Shown here: positions 14,531 to 22,477 of the stretch, one piece after another
How the letters are laid out: each line of letters begins with the position of its first letter
Numbering within the stretch: position 1 is the first letter of the stretch
NCBI GenBank assembly: GCA_026392515.1
Contig: JAPLBY010000020.1
Location: 1-40,276, forward strand
Length of the DNA stretch: 40,276 nt
Origin: Actinomycetota bacterium
GTDB lineage: Bacteria; Actinomycetota; Actinomycetes; S36-B12; UBA5976
Reading direction: 5' to 3'
Translations under genes and position numbers: made by a program
The notes under the pieces: model-generated
Seen by the model: only the letters and a program-made list of their open reading frames with translations
The model's database searches: none
What the model was told of the DNA's origin: nothing

Positions 14531-14564
14531 AAAAACCCCGTTCCCTTTTGGGAGCGGGGTTTTT
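14531..14564 (+). terminator. strong intrinsic terminator of the histone-like gene
   Basis: AAAAACCCCGTTCCC (14531-14545), the loop TTTT, and GGGAGCGGGGTTTTT (14550-14564) form a 15-bp stem with one G-U pair ending in a T run. The symmetric A/T ends mean it could work in both directions, though the opposite gene begins upstream of it and ends at 14599. Confidence 0.92.
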
Positions 14565-14598
14565 GCTTTGTCTGAAAAAACTTAAAACGTAGCGAGTA

Positions 14599-14757
14599 CT
14601 AATCCTCTTCGCTGTCTAACTCTTCTTGTCGCTTACCCATTCGCTCCATTGCAGTTTCGGCAAGCTCGCGGGATTCGTATGGTCCAAGCCTTGAGGCATT
14701 TGGACAAGCCGCCGCTTCTTCGACTTCTTTGTGTAATAAACAAAACCACCACTGCAT
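14599..14757 (-). CDS. conserved short actinobacterial protein
   Basis: This 52-residue soluble protein begins MQWWFCLLHKEVEE and continues ACPNASRLGPYESRELAETAMERMGKRQEELDSEED. The W-CL-H...CPN..RLGPY pattern is one I associate with short conserved actinobacterial proteins of unknown function. The two Cys and the His may bind metal, but this is a guess. The C-terminus is acidic. ATG 14757 is preferred over the upstream ATG 14796, because a -10-like CAGAAT (minus strand, 14764-14769) sits 6 nt before it and the conserved part starts there. It is divergent from map. Confidence 0.65.
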   Translation of the reverse strand: MQWWFCLLHKEVEEAAACPNASRLGPYESRELAETAMERMGKRQEELDSEED

Positions 14758-14796
14758 AACTGCATTCTGGCACCTGATTGCTGCAAATCCAGTCAT

Positions 14797-14815
14797 TTCT
14801 AATTCGAATTAGAAT
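14797..14815. promoter_or_regulatory. perfect 18-bp palindrome over the map -10 element
   Basis: TTCTAATTCGAATTAGAA (14797-14814) is its own reverse complement. Its right end forms the -10 hexamer TAGAAT (14810-14815), which lies 6 nt before the map ATG. A protein bound here would block the map promoter, so it is a strong candidate operator. The regulator is unknown; the MarR-family gene downstream of map is one candidate. Confidence 0.55.
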
Positions 14816-14821
14816 AAGAAC

Positions 14822-15682
14822 ATGAATGCTCCAGTTGGAAACCTAGTCCCTGGAACCATCTCCCCCGAACGATCTGTTCCGGCAGCAATTGTGCGGCCTG
14901 AGTACGTTGGTAAGAAAGCTCCCAAGAAACATTCTGGGTCAGATGTTCAGACGGCCGAGACGATTGAGAAGATGCGAATCGCTGGTCGGATTGCAGCGCA
15001 GGCCTTGGCTGAAGTTGGCAAGAATGTTGCACCAGGTGTGACTACCGATGAATTAGATCGCATCGGACACGAATTCTTGCTCGACCACAATGCCTACCCC
15101 TCAACATTGGGTTATCGGGATTTTCCTAAGTCACTGTGCGCAAGTCTTAACGAAGTTATCTGTCATGGAATCCCAGACTCAACCGTGATTCAAGATGGTG
15201 ACATCTGCAACATCGACATCACTGCCTACATAAACGGTGTCCACGGTGACACTAATGCCACTTTCCTTGCTGGCAATGTAGACGAAGAGTCTCGATTGCT
15301 TGTGGAGCGAACTGAAGAATCCCTAAAGCGGGCAATCGCTGCCGTTAAACCAGGCCGTCCAATAAATGTGATTGGCCGGGTTATCGAGTCCTATGCCAAA
15401 CGCTTCAACTACGGAGTAGTTCGAGACTTCACTGGACATGGAATTTCCACTACCTTCCATTCCGGATTGATCATCCCCCATTACGACACTGAACACTTTG
15501 ATACTGAAATCAAAGAAGGTATGACATTTACTATCGAGCCAATGCTTACCCTGGGAACTCATACTTGGGATATGTGGGATGACGATTGGACGGTAGTCAC
15601 AAAAGATCGTCTGAGATCCGCGCAGTTCGAGCACACCCTTGTTGTGACTGCTGATGGCGCCGAAATCCTTACTTCTGTGTAG
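14822..15682 (+). CDS. map: methionine aminopeptidase, type I
   Basis: This 286-residue cytoplasmic enzyme removes N-terminal Met from new proteins. The metal-binding ligands are visible: Asp in [19 protein letters not shown], then [15 protein letters not shown] and the final Glu in FEHTLVVT. The N-terminal extension of about 40 residues contains [22 protein letters not shown], which matches the SH3-binding-like extension of mycobacterial MapB (about 285 aa). Start ATG 14822 has a -10 element (TAGAAT) 6 nt upstream and no Shine-Dalgarno, so the mRNA is probably leaderless. An 18-bp palindrome covers that promoter. Confidence 0.95.
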   Translation: MNAPVGNLVPGTISPERSVPAAIVRPEYVGKKAPKKHSGSDVQTAETIEKMRIAGRIAAQALAEVGKNVAPGVTTDELDRIGHEFLLDHNAYPSTLGYRDFPKSLCASLNEVICHGIPDSTVIQDGDICNIDITAYINGVHGDTNATFLAGNVDEESRLLVERTEESLKRAIAAVKPGRPINVIGRVIESYAKRFNYGVVRDFTGHGISTTFHSGLIIPHYDTEHFDTEIKEGMTFTIEPMLTLGTHTWDMWDDDWTVVTKDRLRSAQFEHTLVVTADGAEILTSV

Positions 15683-15710
15683 TTAACATTTCAATTACTT
15701 CGATTAGACT
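15683..15710 (+). promoter_or_regulatory. promoter of the MarR gene, leaderless
   Basis: TTAACA (15683-15688), a 16-bp spacer and TAGACT (15705-15710) end 6 nt before ATG 15717. The gene thus has its own promoter directly after the map stop codon. Confidence 0.5.
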
Positions 15711-15716
15711 CGTTCC

Positions 15717-16169
15717 ATGACCCGTTGGCTATCCAAAGAGCAGCAAGCTCACTGGCGTTCCTGGATTACTGCTTCAACTGTGCTGCATGAGCAGTTGAGC
15801 CGAGAACTACAGGAAAAGCATGGCTTAACCATTACGGATTATCAGATCTTGGTTCGACTGTCTGAAAGCGAAAACAGATCGAATCGAATGAGCGACTTGG
15901 CATCACTAACTCTGCTTTCCAGAAGTCGGTTATCCCATCAGATAGATCGAATGGAAGCTGCTGGTTTGGTTTCGCGCGAAGTGTGCCCTGACGATCGCCG
16001 TGGCCAGTTGGCAGTATTAACTAACGCTGGCATGAAGGCTTTAGTAGCAGCCGCTCCAGACCACGTAGAAGGCGTCCGCAAGCATTTTGTCGACCTACTT
16101 ACTGACGCTGAGTACAAGGCGCTTGGTAATGCTGCTAAGAAAATTGCCGACCACCTAGACAGTCTCTAG
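15717..16169 (+). CDS. MarR-family transcriptional regulator
   Basis: This 150-residue winged-helix regulator has the family layout: an N-terminal dimerisation helix (STVLHEQLSRELQEKHGLTITDYQILVRL split around residue 40), the recognition helix region SLTLLSRSRLSHQIDRMEAAGLV (about 65-87), the wing with CPDDRRGQLAVLT (about 91-103), and C-terminal dimerisation helices. The DRR wing motif is intact. Such proteins bind palindromes as dimers and respond to small phenolics, antibiotics or oxidants. It starts at ATG 15717 with a leaderless-type promoter. The gap to tgt is 3 bp, so the two are probably co-transcribed. Its targets are unknown. Confidence 0.9.
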   Translation: MTRWLSKEQQAHWRSWITASTVLHEQLSRELQEKHGLTITDYQILVRLSESENRSNRMSDLASLTLLSRSRLSHQIDRMEAAGLVSREVCPDDRRGQLAVLTNAGMKALVAAAPDHVEGVRKHFVDLLTDAEYKALGNAAKKIADHLDSL

Positions 16170-16172
16170 CAA

Positions 16173-17402
16173 GTGTCGAAATCTGAATTTTCTTTCGACG
16201 TTGTAAGTGCGCCTGAGCGCAGCAGTAGCGCTAGAGCTGGAACCATAAACACCCCGCACGGCCAAATTCAAACTCCTGCCTTCATTCCAGTTGGCACTAA
16301 GGCAACCGTTAAGTCAGTAATGCCAGAGTCAATGCAAGAACTTGGATCCCAAGCTTTGCTAGCCAATGCATATCACCTCTACTTACAGCCCGGCGCAGAT
16401 ATCGTCGATGACGCAGGTGGCTTAGGTAAGTTCATGAACTGGCCAGGACCAACCTTTACCGACAGCGGTGGCTTTCAAGTTATGAGTCTGGGTGCTGGAT
16501 TCAAGAAAGTCCTGGCTATGGAGACTGACACAGTTCAGTCCGACGATGTCATTGCTGAGAATAAGACTCGCCTGGCTCACGTTGATGATGACGGAGTCAC
16601 GTTTAAGTCCCACTTAGACGGAACTATGCATAGATTTACCCCAGAGTTTTCGATGCAGGTTCAGCATCAACTTGGGGCTGACATTATTTTTGCTTTTGAT
16701 GAACTAACTACCTTGATGAATACTCGCGATTACCAAGTCATGTCACTTGAGCGAACTCGGCTGTGGGCAATCCGCTGCATTGAAGAACATAAGAAATTAA
16801 CTGCTGATCGATCCAATAAGCCATATCAAGCACTATTTGGCGTCATTCAAGGCGCGCAGTACGAAGACTTGCGCCGTAAGGCAGCATCTGACCTTGGTGC
16901 CATGGATTTCGATGGCTACGGAATCGGCGGAGCGTTAGACAAGCACGAACTTGGCACGATTGTCAGTTGGGTCACCGAGGAACTTCCGCTCGCGCGACCA
17001 CGCCACCTGCTGGGTATTGGAGAGCCTGAGGACCTCTTTGTGGGCGTTGAGGCTGGCATTGACACCTTTGACTGTGTTTCGGCATCACGCGTAGCTAGAA
17101 ACGCTGCTGTGTACAACAACTACGGTCGATTCAACATCACGAACGCGAAATACCGCAGATCCTTTGAGCCTTTAGCTGAAGGCTGTGAGTGTTACACCTG
17201 CACGCATTACACCCAGGCTTACTTGCACCATCTAGTTCATGCCAAGGAATTACTGGCCTCTACCCTGCTGACCATTCACAATGAGCACTTCATTGTTGGT
17301 TTGGTGGCGAAGATGCGCCAGACCCTGATTGATGGAACTTTTCAAGAATTCAAAACTGAATTCATGGGACAGTATCAACGACCAGGTCTTGCGAAAGGCT
17401 AA
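16173..17402 (+). CDS. tgt: tRNA-guanine transglycosylase
   Basis: This 409-residue enzyme exchanges the wobble guanine of tRNAs with GUN anticodons for a queuosine precursor. Visible motifs are TDSGGFQVMSLG with the catalytic-site Asp (about residue 92), GVIQGAQYEDLRR (about 225), and IDTFDCVSASRVARN with the nucleophilic Asp (about 295). The zinc site is CECYTCTHYTQAYLHHL, Cys-x-Cys-xx-Cys with a distal His. The sequence SASRVARN replaces the PTRNARN of E. coli, a variant I associate with actinobacteria. GTG 16173 starts 3 bp after the MarR stop. It is convergent with a queuosine-precursor transporter gene, which fits a salvage pathway. Confidence 0.95.
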   Translation: MSKSEFSFDVVSAPERSSSARAGTINTPHGQIQTPAFIPVGTKATVKSVMPESMQELGSQALLANAYHLYLQPGADIVDDAGGLGKFMNWPGPTFTDSGGFQVMSLGAGFKKVLAMETDTVQSDDVIAENKTRLAHVDDDGVTFKSHLDGTMHRFTPEFSMQVQHQLGADIIFAFDELTTLMNTRDYQVMSLERTRLWAIRCIEEHKKLTADRSNKPYQALFGVIQGAQYEDLRRKAASDLGAMDFDGYGIGGALDKHELGTIVSWVTEELPLARPRHLLGIGEPEDLFVGVEAGIDTFDCVSASRVARNAAVYNNYGRFNITNAKYRRSFEPLAEGCECYTCTHYTQAYLHHLVHAKELLASTLLTIHNEHFIVGLVAKMRQTLIDGTFQEFKTEFMGQYQRPGLAKG

Positions 17403-17405
17403 TTC

Positions 17406-18083
17406 TTAGTTCGCTGCCACATAAGTAGGTTCGTTTGTCTTAACATGAGCGATTACGCGATACGTAACCGGCAACATGACTACCTCAACCAGCGTCTTGT
17501 AAAGGTAGCCAACAATTACGTAATTCAAGAAATCCCCGCCAGTAATGATTCCGTAAAACGCGATCGTGCAAAACACAACAGTGTCAGCAAGTTCGCCAAC
17601 CAAAGTTGAGCCAATGAGTCTTATCCAAAGTGAACCTTCATTTGTTCGCGCTTTGATTTTCACCAATACGTAAGAGTTCAAAAGCTGCCCCACCAAGAAA
17701 CCGCAGACGCTTGCGAAAACAATGCGCGGCACAAAACCTAAAATCGCTTCGTATGCATCTTGGTTAGCCCAGCCGCCACCTGGTGGAGATAGTTGAACTA
17801 ACCAAAAAGTAACTGCCGCAAGTATTGCCATCGCAAATCCAACAAAGATTGCCTTACGCGCTGCCTTGAAGCCGTAAACCTCACTAAGAATGTCCCCAGT
17901 TATGTACACCAGCGGAAACAAAAACGCTCCGCCATCAAGAATTAGTGGGCCAACTGAAATGAGCTTTACTGCTCCAATGTTCGAGATAACCAGCAATGAA
18001 ACAAATACCGCCATTACTACTGGGTAATAACCTGAAGTAGTTGAAGCGTAAACAGGGACATTGGTTTTTTGGATGTTGGTCAC
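17406..18083 (-). CDS. queuosine precursor transporter (YhhQ/QPTR family, DUF165)
   Basis: This 225-residue integral membrane protein has about six hydrophobic segments. It carries the family features GGAFLFPLVYITGDILSEVYGFKAARKAIFVGF (residues about 50-83), FVGQLLNSYVLVKIKA and RLIGSTLVGELADTVVFCTIAFYG (residues about 155-178). Family members import preQ0, preQ1 or queuine, which then feed Tgt. The adjacent tgt, 3 bp away on the other strand, supports this role, and no queuosine synthesis genes are present in the window. It starts at GTG 18083. A TTAAAT hexamer 6 nt upstream and an odd-centred palindrome (18084-18098) lie at its promoter. Confidence 0.92.
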   Translation of the reverse strand: MTNIQKTNVPVYASTTSGYYPVVMAVFVSLLVISNIGAVKLISVGPLILDGGAFLFPLVYITGDILSEVYGFKAARKAIFVGFAMAILAAVTFWLVQLSPPGGGWANQDAYEAILGFVPRIVFASVCGFLVGQLLNSYVLVKIKARTNEGSLWIRLIGSTLVGELADTVVFCTIAFYGIITGGDFLNYVIVGYLYKTLVEVVMLPVTYRVIAHVKTNEPTYVAAN

Positions 18084-18098
18084 TGGTTAATTTAACCA
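18084..18098. promoter_or_regulatory. 7-1-7 palindrome in a divergent promoter
   Basis: TGGTTAA-T-TTAACCA is a perfect 15-bp palindrome directly before the GTG of the queuosine-precursor transporter gene, 20 bp from the divergent MFS pseudogene start. Its centre overlaps the presumed -10 of the transporter gene, so it should act as a repressor site. Confidence 0.5.
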
Positions 18099-18117
18099 CC
18101 TGAATAGGCTGTTACCT

Positions 18118-19286
18118 GTGACCGAACCTTCTGTTGAGTTAGCGCATCCACTACAAAAGAAAACTCTTCAGACTTTGGCAAGTGCGCAAACACTTTCTGG
18201 CCTTGGTTACTCCAGCACCGTTGCAGCTGGCTCGCTATTAGTGGCGAGCATTACGCAGTCCGAGGCTTTAGCAGGCTTAGCGCAAACATTCGGTGTTCTT
18301 GGCGCTGCCGCAATGGCATTGCCCCTTGCGAATTTAACTAGGCGTGGTGGGCGTCGCCTTGCACTTGGCTCTGGATACTTAGTCGGCGCAATTGGCGCGG
18401 TGTTTGCCATCGCGGGAGGAACGTCACGAATTCTTCCAATTATGTTGCTAGGAACTTTCTTAGTGGGTGCTGCCTCCGCATCGGGGTATCAGGCCCGCTA
18501 TGCCGCAGTTGATCTTGCAAGTTCCTCGACGAGAGCAAAGAGTTTGTCCCTGGTGGTCTGGGCTTCAACTATTGGTTCCGTAGTTGGACCTAACCTGATG
18601 GGTCCATTCGGTAACGTTGCGACCTTCTTTGGCTTACCAAAACTAACTGGGCCATACATTCTTTCGGCAGCAATGCTGGGCCTTGGCTCACTAATCATTT
18701 GGACCCGATTAAAGCCAGATCCATACTTAACTAGCGTTGCCGGACACAGCGAGGAATCCTCAAGCAAGACAAAGGTGCCTACTAAGGAAGTTTTCAAGCA
18801 CATAACTTCTCGCCCAAATGCTTTGCTTGGACTATTAGCTATTTCAATGGGTCATTTGATCATGGTTGCCGTGATGGTTATGACTCCAGTTCACATGGCT
18901 CACGTAGATGTTTCGCTCAACATTATTGGTTTTGTAATTAGCGTTCACATTGCCGGAATGTATGCGCTCTCCTGATTGCATCTGCAGTTATCTCGGGTCT
19001 ATCGCCAGCTAACAATGAGATTCAATTAGGAATCGGGTTGTTCTTGTTAGGCCTAGGTTGGTCCTGCACATTGATCGCAGGTTCAACTTTGTTGTCCGAA
19101 TCAGTTTCGGATCACTATCGCGCGCCAGCCCAAGGAACTTCTGACCTAGTTATGAATTTAAGTGCTGCTGTCGGTGGCGCACTTGCTGGTGTAATCATCG
19201 CGGTGTTGAGTTATGGCTGGCTATGTGCGTTGTCTGCAATTCCAATTACATATGTTGCACTTATCGCATTTAAAAGTCGAGTCTGA
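18118..19286 (+). pseudogene. MFS transporter disrupted by an internal deletion/frameshift
   Basis: The first frame runs from GTG 18118 (TAGGCT -10 element at 18105-18110) and encodes about 285 residues covering TM1-8, ending at a TGA right after VHIAGMYALS. From about 18972 a different frame continues with LLIASAVISGLSPANNEIQLG and the remaining MFS helices to a stop at 19286. Related MFS proteins have about 20 more residues (loop 8-9 and the start of TM9) between these pieces. A deletion whose length is not a multiple of three therefore explains it better than a one-base error. The remaining helices look intact in composition, so the loss is probably recent. A divergent transporter gene shares its promoter region. 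Confidence 0.82.
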
Positions 19287-19334
19287 CTTTACTTTCAACT
19301 AGTTAGTGATAAATTTAGATTTCAGGAAACGAAG

Positions 19335-19368
19335 CCTCGTGGATTGATCCCCCCAGATCTCCAGGAGG
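19335..19368 (+). promoter_or_regulatory. hairpin covering the metF Shine-Dalgarno
   Basis: CCTCGTGG (19335-19342) can pair with CCAGGAGG (19361-19368) at 7 of 8 positions, hiding the AGGAGG ribosome-binding site of metF. A -10-like TTAGAT (19315-19320) would start the mRNA just before the hairpin. It may control translation; no known riboswitch was recognised. Confidence 0.35.
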
Positions 19369-19372
19369 CAAG

Positions 19373-20266
19373 TTGTCAGCCGACACCGCTTTTGATGTTT
19401 CGAGTGCCGCAGTTAAAACCCCCACCATCTCATTTGAGTTCTTCCCACCCAAGGATCCTGAGGGCGAACAAAAACTCTGGCAAACCATAGAGGAGTTGCA
19501 GGAATTCAAGCCGGATTTTGTCTCCATGACCTATGGTGCAGGTGGTGGCACTCGCGATCGCACCGTTCGAATTGCTGCTGAATTCATCGCCAAAACTGGC
19601 GTGCCAGTAATTGGGCATTTAACTTGTGTTGGATCAACCCGCGATGAATTACTAGATGTCCTTGAGCAATACAAGTCAGAGGGCTTTCACGGGGTCTTAG
19701 CGCTTCGTGGTGACCCTGTTGGTGGACCAACAGCACCTTGGGTTACCACGCCTGGTGGCTTTGATTACGCTGACCAGCTTGTCGAGTTGGCTGCCGAAAT
19801 CGGAGGGTTTTCCATCGGTGTAGCGGCCTTTCCTGACGTGCACCCGGCATCTGAGGGAAACTTTGCCAAAGACATCAACGTCTTGCTGCGCAAGGAAGAA
19901 CTTGGCGCAACATTTGCCATCACTCAGTTTGTATTTGATAGTGGCCGCTACGAAGCCTTGCGTAATGCACTCGATGCTAGAGGTTCCAAGCTCTCTATCT
20001 ATCCAGGCATCATGCCGGTAACCAGCTATCCGCAAATTGTGAAAATGTTGGAGCTCAGTGGTGGCTACATGCCAAAAGCAACTAGATTGCGCTTCGCGCG
20101 GTATCAAAATGATCCACAATCATTGAAGCAACTTGGCATTGATGTTGCAGTTCAGATTTGTGAAGACGTTTTTGCTCTAGGTGCCGAAGGTTTGCACTTT
20201 TATGCGCTTAACACTGCTGGCCCAACTGCCGCGATCATTAAACAGTTGTCGATGCTTTCACGTTAG
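19373..20266 (+). CDS. metF: 5,10-methylenetetrahydrofolate reductase
   Basis: This 297-residue flavoprotein reduces methylene-THF to methyl-THF for methionine synthesis. Motifs are SFEFFPPKDPEGE (about 22-34, with the catalytic Glu), FVSMTYGAGGGTRDRT, GHLTCVGSTRDE, LALRGDP, a mid-protein IGVAAFPDVHPAS, and ATFAITQFVFD (about 180-190) followed by PGIMPVTSY. The start is TTG 19373 with a strong Shine-Dalgarno (AGGAGG, 4 nt away). The short leader can fold over that site. It is convergent with pxpC and overlaps it by 4 bp. The upstream neighbour is a broken transporter gene, so metF is probably transcribed alone. Confidence 0.95.
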   Translation: MSADTAFDVSSAAVKTPTISFEFFPPKDPEGEQKLWQTIEELQEFKPDFVSMTYGAGGGTRDRTVRIAAEFIAKTGVPVIGHLTCVGSTRDELLDVLEQYKSEGFHGVLALRGDPVGGPTAPWVTTPGGFDYADQLVELAAEIGGFSIGVAAFPDVHPASEGNFAKDINVLLRKEELGATFAITQFVFDSGRYEALRNALDARGSKLSIYPGIMPVTSYPQIVKMLELSGGYMPKATRLRFARYQNDPQSLKQLGIDVAVQICEDVFALGAEGLHFYALNTAGPTAAIIKQLSMLSR

Positions 20267-21120
20267 TTAGATCGTCTAAACCGAATTTTGGTCCCAGGTG
20301 TTGCTTGCGCCAAAAGGTTTAGTGAATTGCGTGAGACTACGGCAATAACTGGATAGCCCCCAGTAGTTGGGTGATCGGGACCAAAAATCAATGGCATGCC
20401 ATCTACTGGAATCTGAATTGCTCCAGTGATAACGCCTTCGCTTGCCAACCGCTCTTTTGAATCCCAAATCAATTCTGGGCCGCTTAATCGCATACCTACT
20501 CGATTGCTCGATTCAGTAACTTGATATTCCGATTCGAATAAAGTTTGGCCATTTCTAAATCCACTCCAGCGCGGTGCTGGCCTGGCTTCGATTTCAATTT
20601 CAGTCTTGCCACTGACAGGTAAGTTTGGAAAGTACTCTCCGGAAATTGATCCTGCAACTTGATTGCCAATCGAAAACTGGTCTCCAGCCTTAATCGGTGG
20701 CGTACCAATTTGGCTGAGCTCATCGTAAGAGTGTGAACCCATGACTAAATCTCCCGAAATGCTGCCACGGATTGCAATGTATGTTCGCAATCCCGCGCTT
20801 CCCGGCTTAATGGCAACTGTCGAATTGGCAGCAACATAAATAGCTCGTGACATTTCATGTTCTCTGCCATTGACCTGAACTGATGCTGGTGCACCTGTGA
20901 CGCCAATTACTAAATCTGTGTCGGTAGAAAACTTGAAGGTTCCTCGTAGCGACTCAATCGAACAAGCTCCTGGATCGTTGCCGACAAGTCGATTACCCAA
21001 ATGGTGCGCGCTTTGATCAAATGCTCCACTTGTTGGTACTGCGATGTTGGCAAAACCGATGCGACCTTGGTCTTGTAACGTTATGAATCCTGAGGCTTCG
21101 GAAAATTTTATTGAACTCAT
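20263..21120 (-). CDS. pxpC: 5-oxoprolinase subunit PxpC (biotin-dependent carboxyltransferase family)
   Basis: This 285-residue protein belongs to the KipA/PxpC family. It starts with SGFITLQDQGRIGFANIAVPTSGAFDQSAHHLGNRLVGND, the usual TLVQDxGR-GxxxxGVPxSGAxD region, and ends with PVDGMPLIFGPDHPTTGGYPVIAVV. With PxpA and PxpB it forms the ATP-dependent bacterial 5-oxoprolinase, which opens 5-oxoproline (pyroglutamate) to glutamate. It overlaps pxpB by 4 bp and is the last gene of the DUF1989-pxpA-pxpB-pxpC operon. Its fold is also related to carboxyltransferase parts of urea amidolyase, so a different amide substrate is a minor alternative. Confidence 0.92.
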   Translation of the reverse strand: MSSIKFSEASGFITLQDQGRIGFANIAVPTSGAFDQSAHHLGNRLVGNDPGACSIESLRGTFKFSTDTDLVIGVTGAPASVQVNGREHEMSRAIYVAANSTVAIKPGSAGLRTYIAIRGSISGDLVMGSHSYDELSQIGTPPIKAGDQFSIGNQVAGSISGEYFPNLPVSGKTEIEIEARPAPRWSGFRNGQTLFESEYQVTESSNRVGMRLSGPELIWDSKERLASEGVITGAIQIPVDGMPLIFGPDHPTTGGYPVIAVVSRNSLNLLAQATPGTKIRFRRSN

Positions 21121-21716
21121 TTGGACACCGGAACAAATCTCACGCGATCCCCTGGCAAAAGCAGTGAGGGTTGCTGTGCGCTGGCATCAAACATCTGAAC
21201 ATCAGTCGTTCCGATTAAGTTCCAGCCGCCTGGCGAATTCAGTGGATAAATTGCGGTGTAAGTATCGGCCATTGCAAGCGCCCCTGCTGGGACTTGAACT
21301 CGCGGTGTTGACCTTCTAGGCAACTGCAAAACCTTCGGTAGCCCGATGCAATACATAAAGCCAGGCGCAAATCCAGCAAAGGCTGCTGTGAAAGTTGTAC
21401 TGCTGTGTAGTTCGATAACTTCGGATTTACTTAGGCCAGTCAACTTGGCTACTTCATCTAAATCTTGACCGTCGTACCTAACTGGAATCTCAACTAATCG
21501 CCCAACGTTAGCCTCTGTGGCAGGCGTAACGGATAAAACCAGTTGTTCAATTTGGGCAATCGATAGCCCGCCATCCCAGCACACCAGAACAGTGCATTCA
21601 GCGGGAACCACCTCAGTGAATAGTTCGCTTTGTAGGCACGCTGAACTGATTGCGGAAACTTCCAGGGGATCGCATTCAATTAAGGCGGCTTGCCAACCGT
21701 ATGCGCTAACAATCAC
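21117..21716 (-). CDS. pxpB: 5-oxoprolinase subunit PxpB (KipI family)
   Basis: This 199-residue protein of the KipI/PxpB cyclophilin-like family has GFAPGFMYCIGLP (about 115-127), then RRSTPRVQVPAGALAMAD and YPLNSPGGWNLIGTT, the three conserved family blocks. It pairs with PxpC as the KipI-KipA type complex and acts with PxpA on 5-oxoproline. The N-terminal part (YGWQAALIECD) is shorter and more divergent than usual. It lies 5 bp after pxpA and overlaps pxpC by 4 bp, so the subunits are made in fixed ratio. Confidence 0.9.
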   Translation of the reverse strand: MIVSAYGWQAALIECDPLEVSAISSACLQSELFTEVVPAECTVLVCWDGGLSIAQIEQLVLSVTPATEANVGRLVEIPVRYDGQDLDEVAKLTGLSKSEVIELHSSTTFTAAFAGFAPGFMYCIGLPKVLQLPRRSTPRVQVPAGALAMADTYTAIYPLNSPGGWNLIGTTDVQMFDASAQQPSLLLPGDRVRFVPVSK

Positions 21717-21721
21717 AGGAA

Positions 21722-22477
21722 CTAGTTGTCCATCCAGGATTTGATTTCATACCCTGCAGATTTGCACCGCTGGTAGATCGAGGCTGCACTCGCCACCGCA
21801 CCTGGAGTGTCCCCATGTAGGCATATCGACTTTGCATCAACAGATATTTGCGTGCCATCACTAGCTGCAATACTTCCGTGCTCAAGCCAACTTAAAACTC
21901 TTTCAGATATCTGATCAGCGTCATGCAATACCGAATCTGGAATTGATCGAGGTACCAATGTGCCTTCGGGCAAATACGCTCGGTCGGCAAAGAATTCGTG
22001 AATCACAGTAAGGCCGGAATTGGCGGCAGTTGACTTAATGATTTCAGTATCGGGAACCAGCACGTGCAATTCAGGATTGATCTCAGCTATCGCATCAATG
22101 ACCGCTGCGGCTTGCTCAGGGTCGTTTCCGATCCGATGGTAGAGCGCACCGTGAGGCTTTACGTATTTCATAGTCGCGCTCTGAGTACCAACAATGTCTA
22201 ACAGGTCATGAATTTGATCAAATGTGAGTTTGCGAAGTGAGCCATAGTCCATCTCGACATCAAAGCGACCGAAGTTTTCTCGGTCTTCATAGCCAACATG
22301 GGCACCGATGACAACGTCGTGCTTAATTGCCGCCTGGACAGCCTTAGTCATTGCCTCGGGTCCGCCAGCGTGCCTGCCACAGCAAACATTGGCACTCGAG
22401 AGAAATGGATAAAGTGCTTCGTCATCCCCGGCTTCCTCAGCTAGGTCTGCATTTAAATCAATAGCGACTAGGACCAC
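21722..22477 (-). CDS. pxpA: 5-oxoprolinase subunit PxpA (LamB/YcsF family)
   Basis: This 251-residue protein has the LamB/YcsF pattern: IDLNADLAEEAGDDEAL at the N-terminus, SANVCCGRHAGGPEAM (about 27-42), GAHVGYEDRENFGR, and VKPHGALYHRI (about 105-115), later HGDTPGAV. The conserved His, Asp and Lys residues expected in the active site are present. It is the subunit that works with PxpB and PxpC to open 5-oxoproline. The usual SANVACG(F)HAGD block reads SANVCCGRHAGG here, a slight divergence. Its start overlaps the end of the upstream DUF1989 gene by 10 bp, which implies translational coupling. Confidence 0.92.
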   Translation of the reverse strand: MVLVAIDLNADLAEEAGDDEALYPFLSSANVCCGRHAGGPEAMTKAVQAAIKHDVVIGAHVGYEDRENFGRFDVEMDYGSLRKLTFDQIHDLLDIVGTQSATMKYVKPHGALYHRIGNDPEQAAAVIDAIAEINPELHVLVPDTEIIKSTAANSGLTVIHEFFADRAYLPEGTLVPRSIPDSVLHDADQISERVLSWLEHGSIAASDGTQISVDAKSICLHGDTPGAVASAASIYQRCKSAGYEIKSWMDN

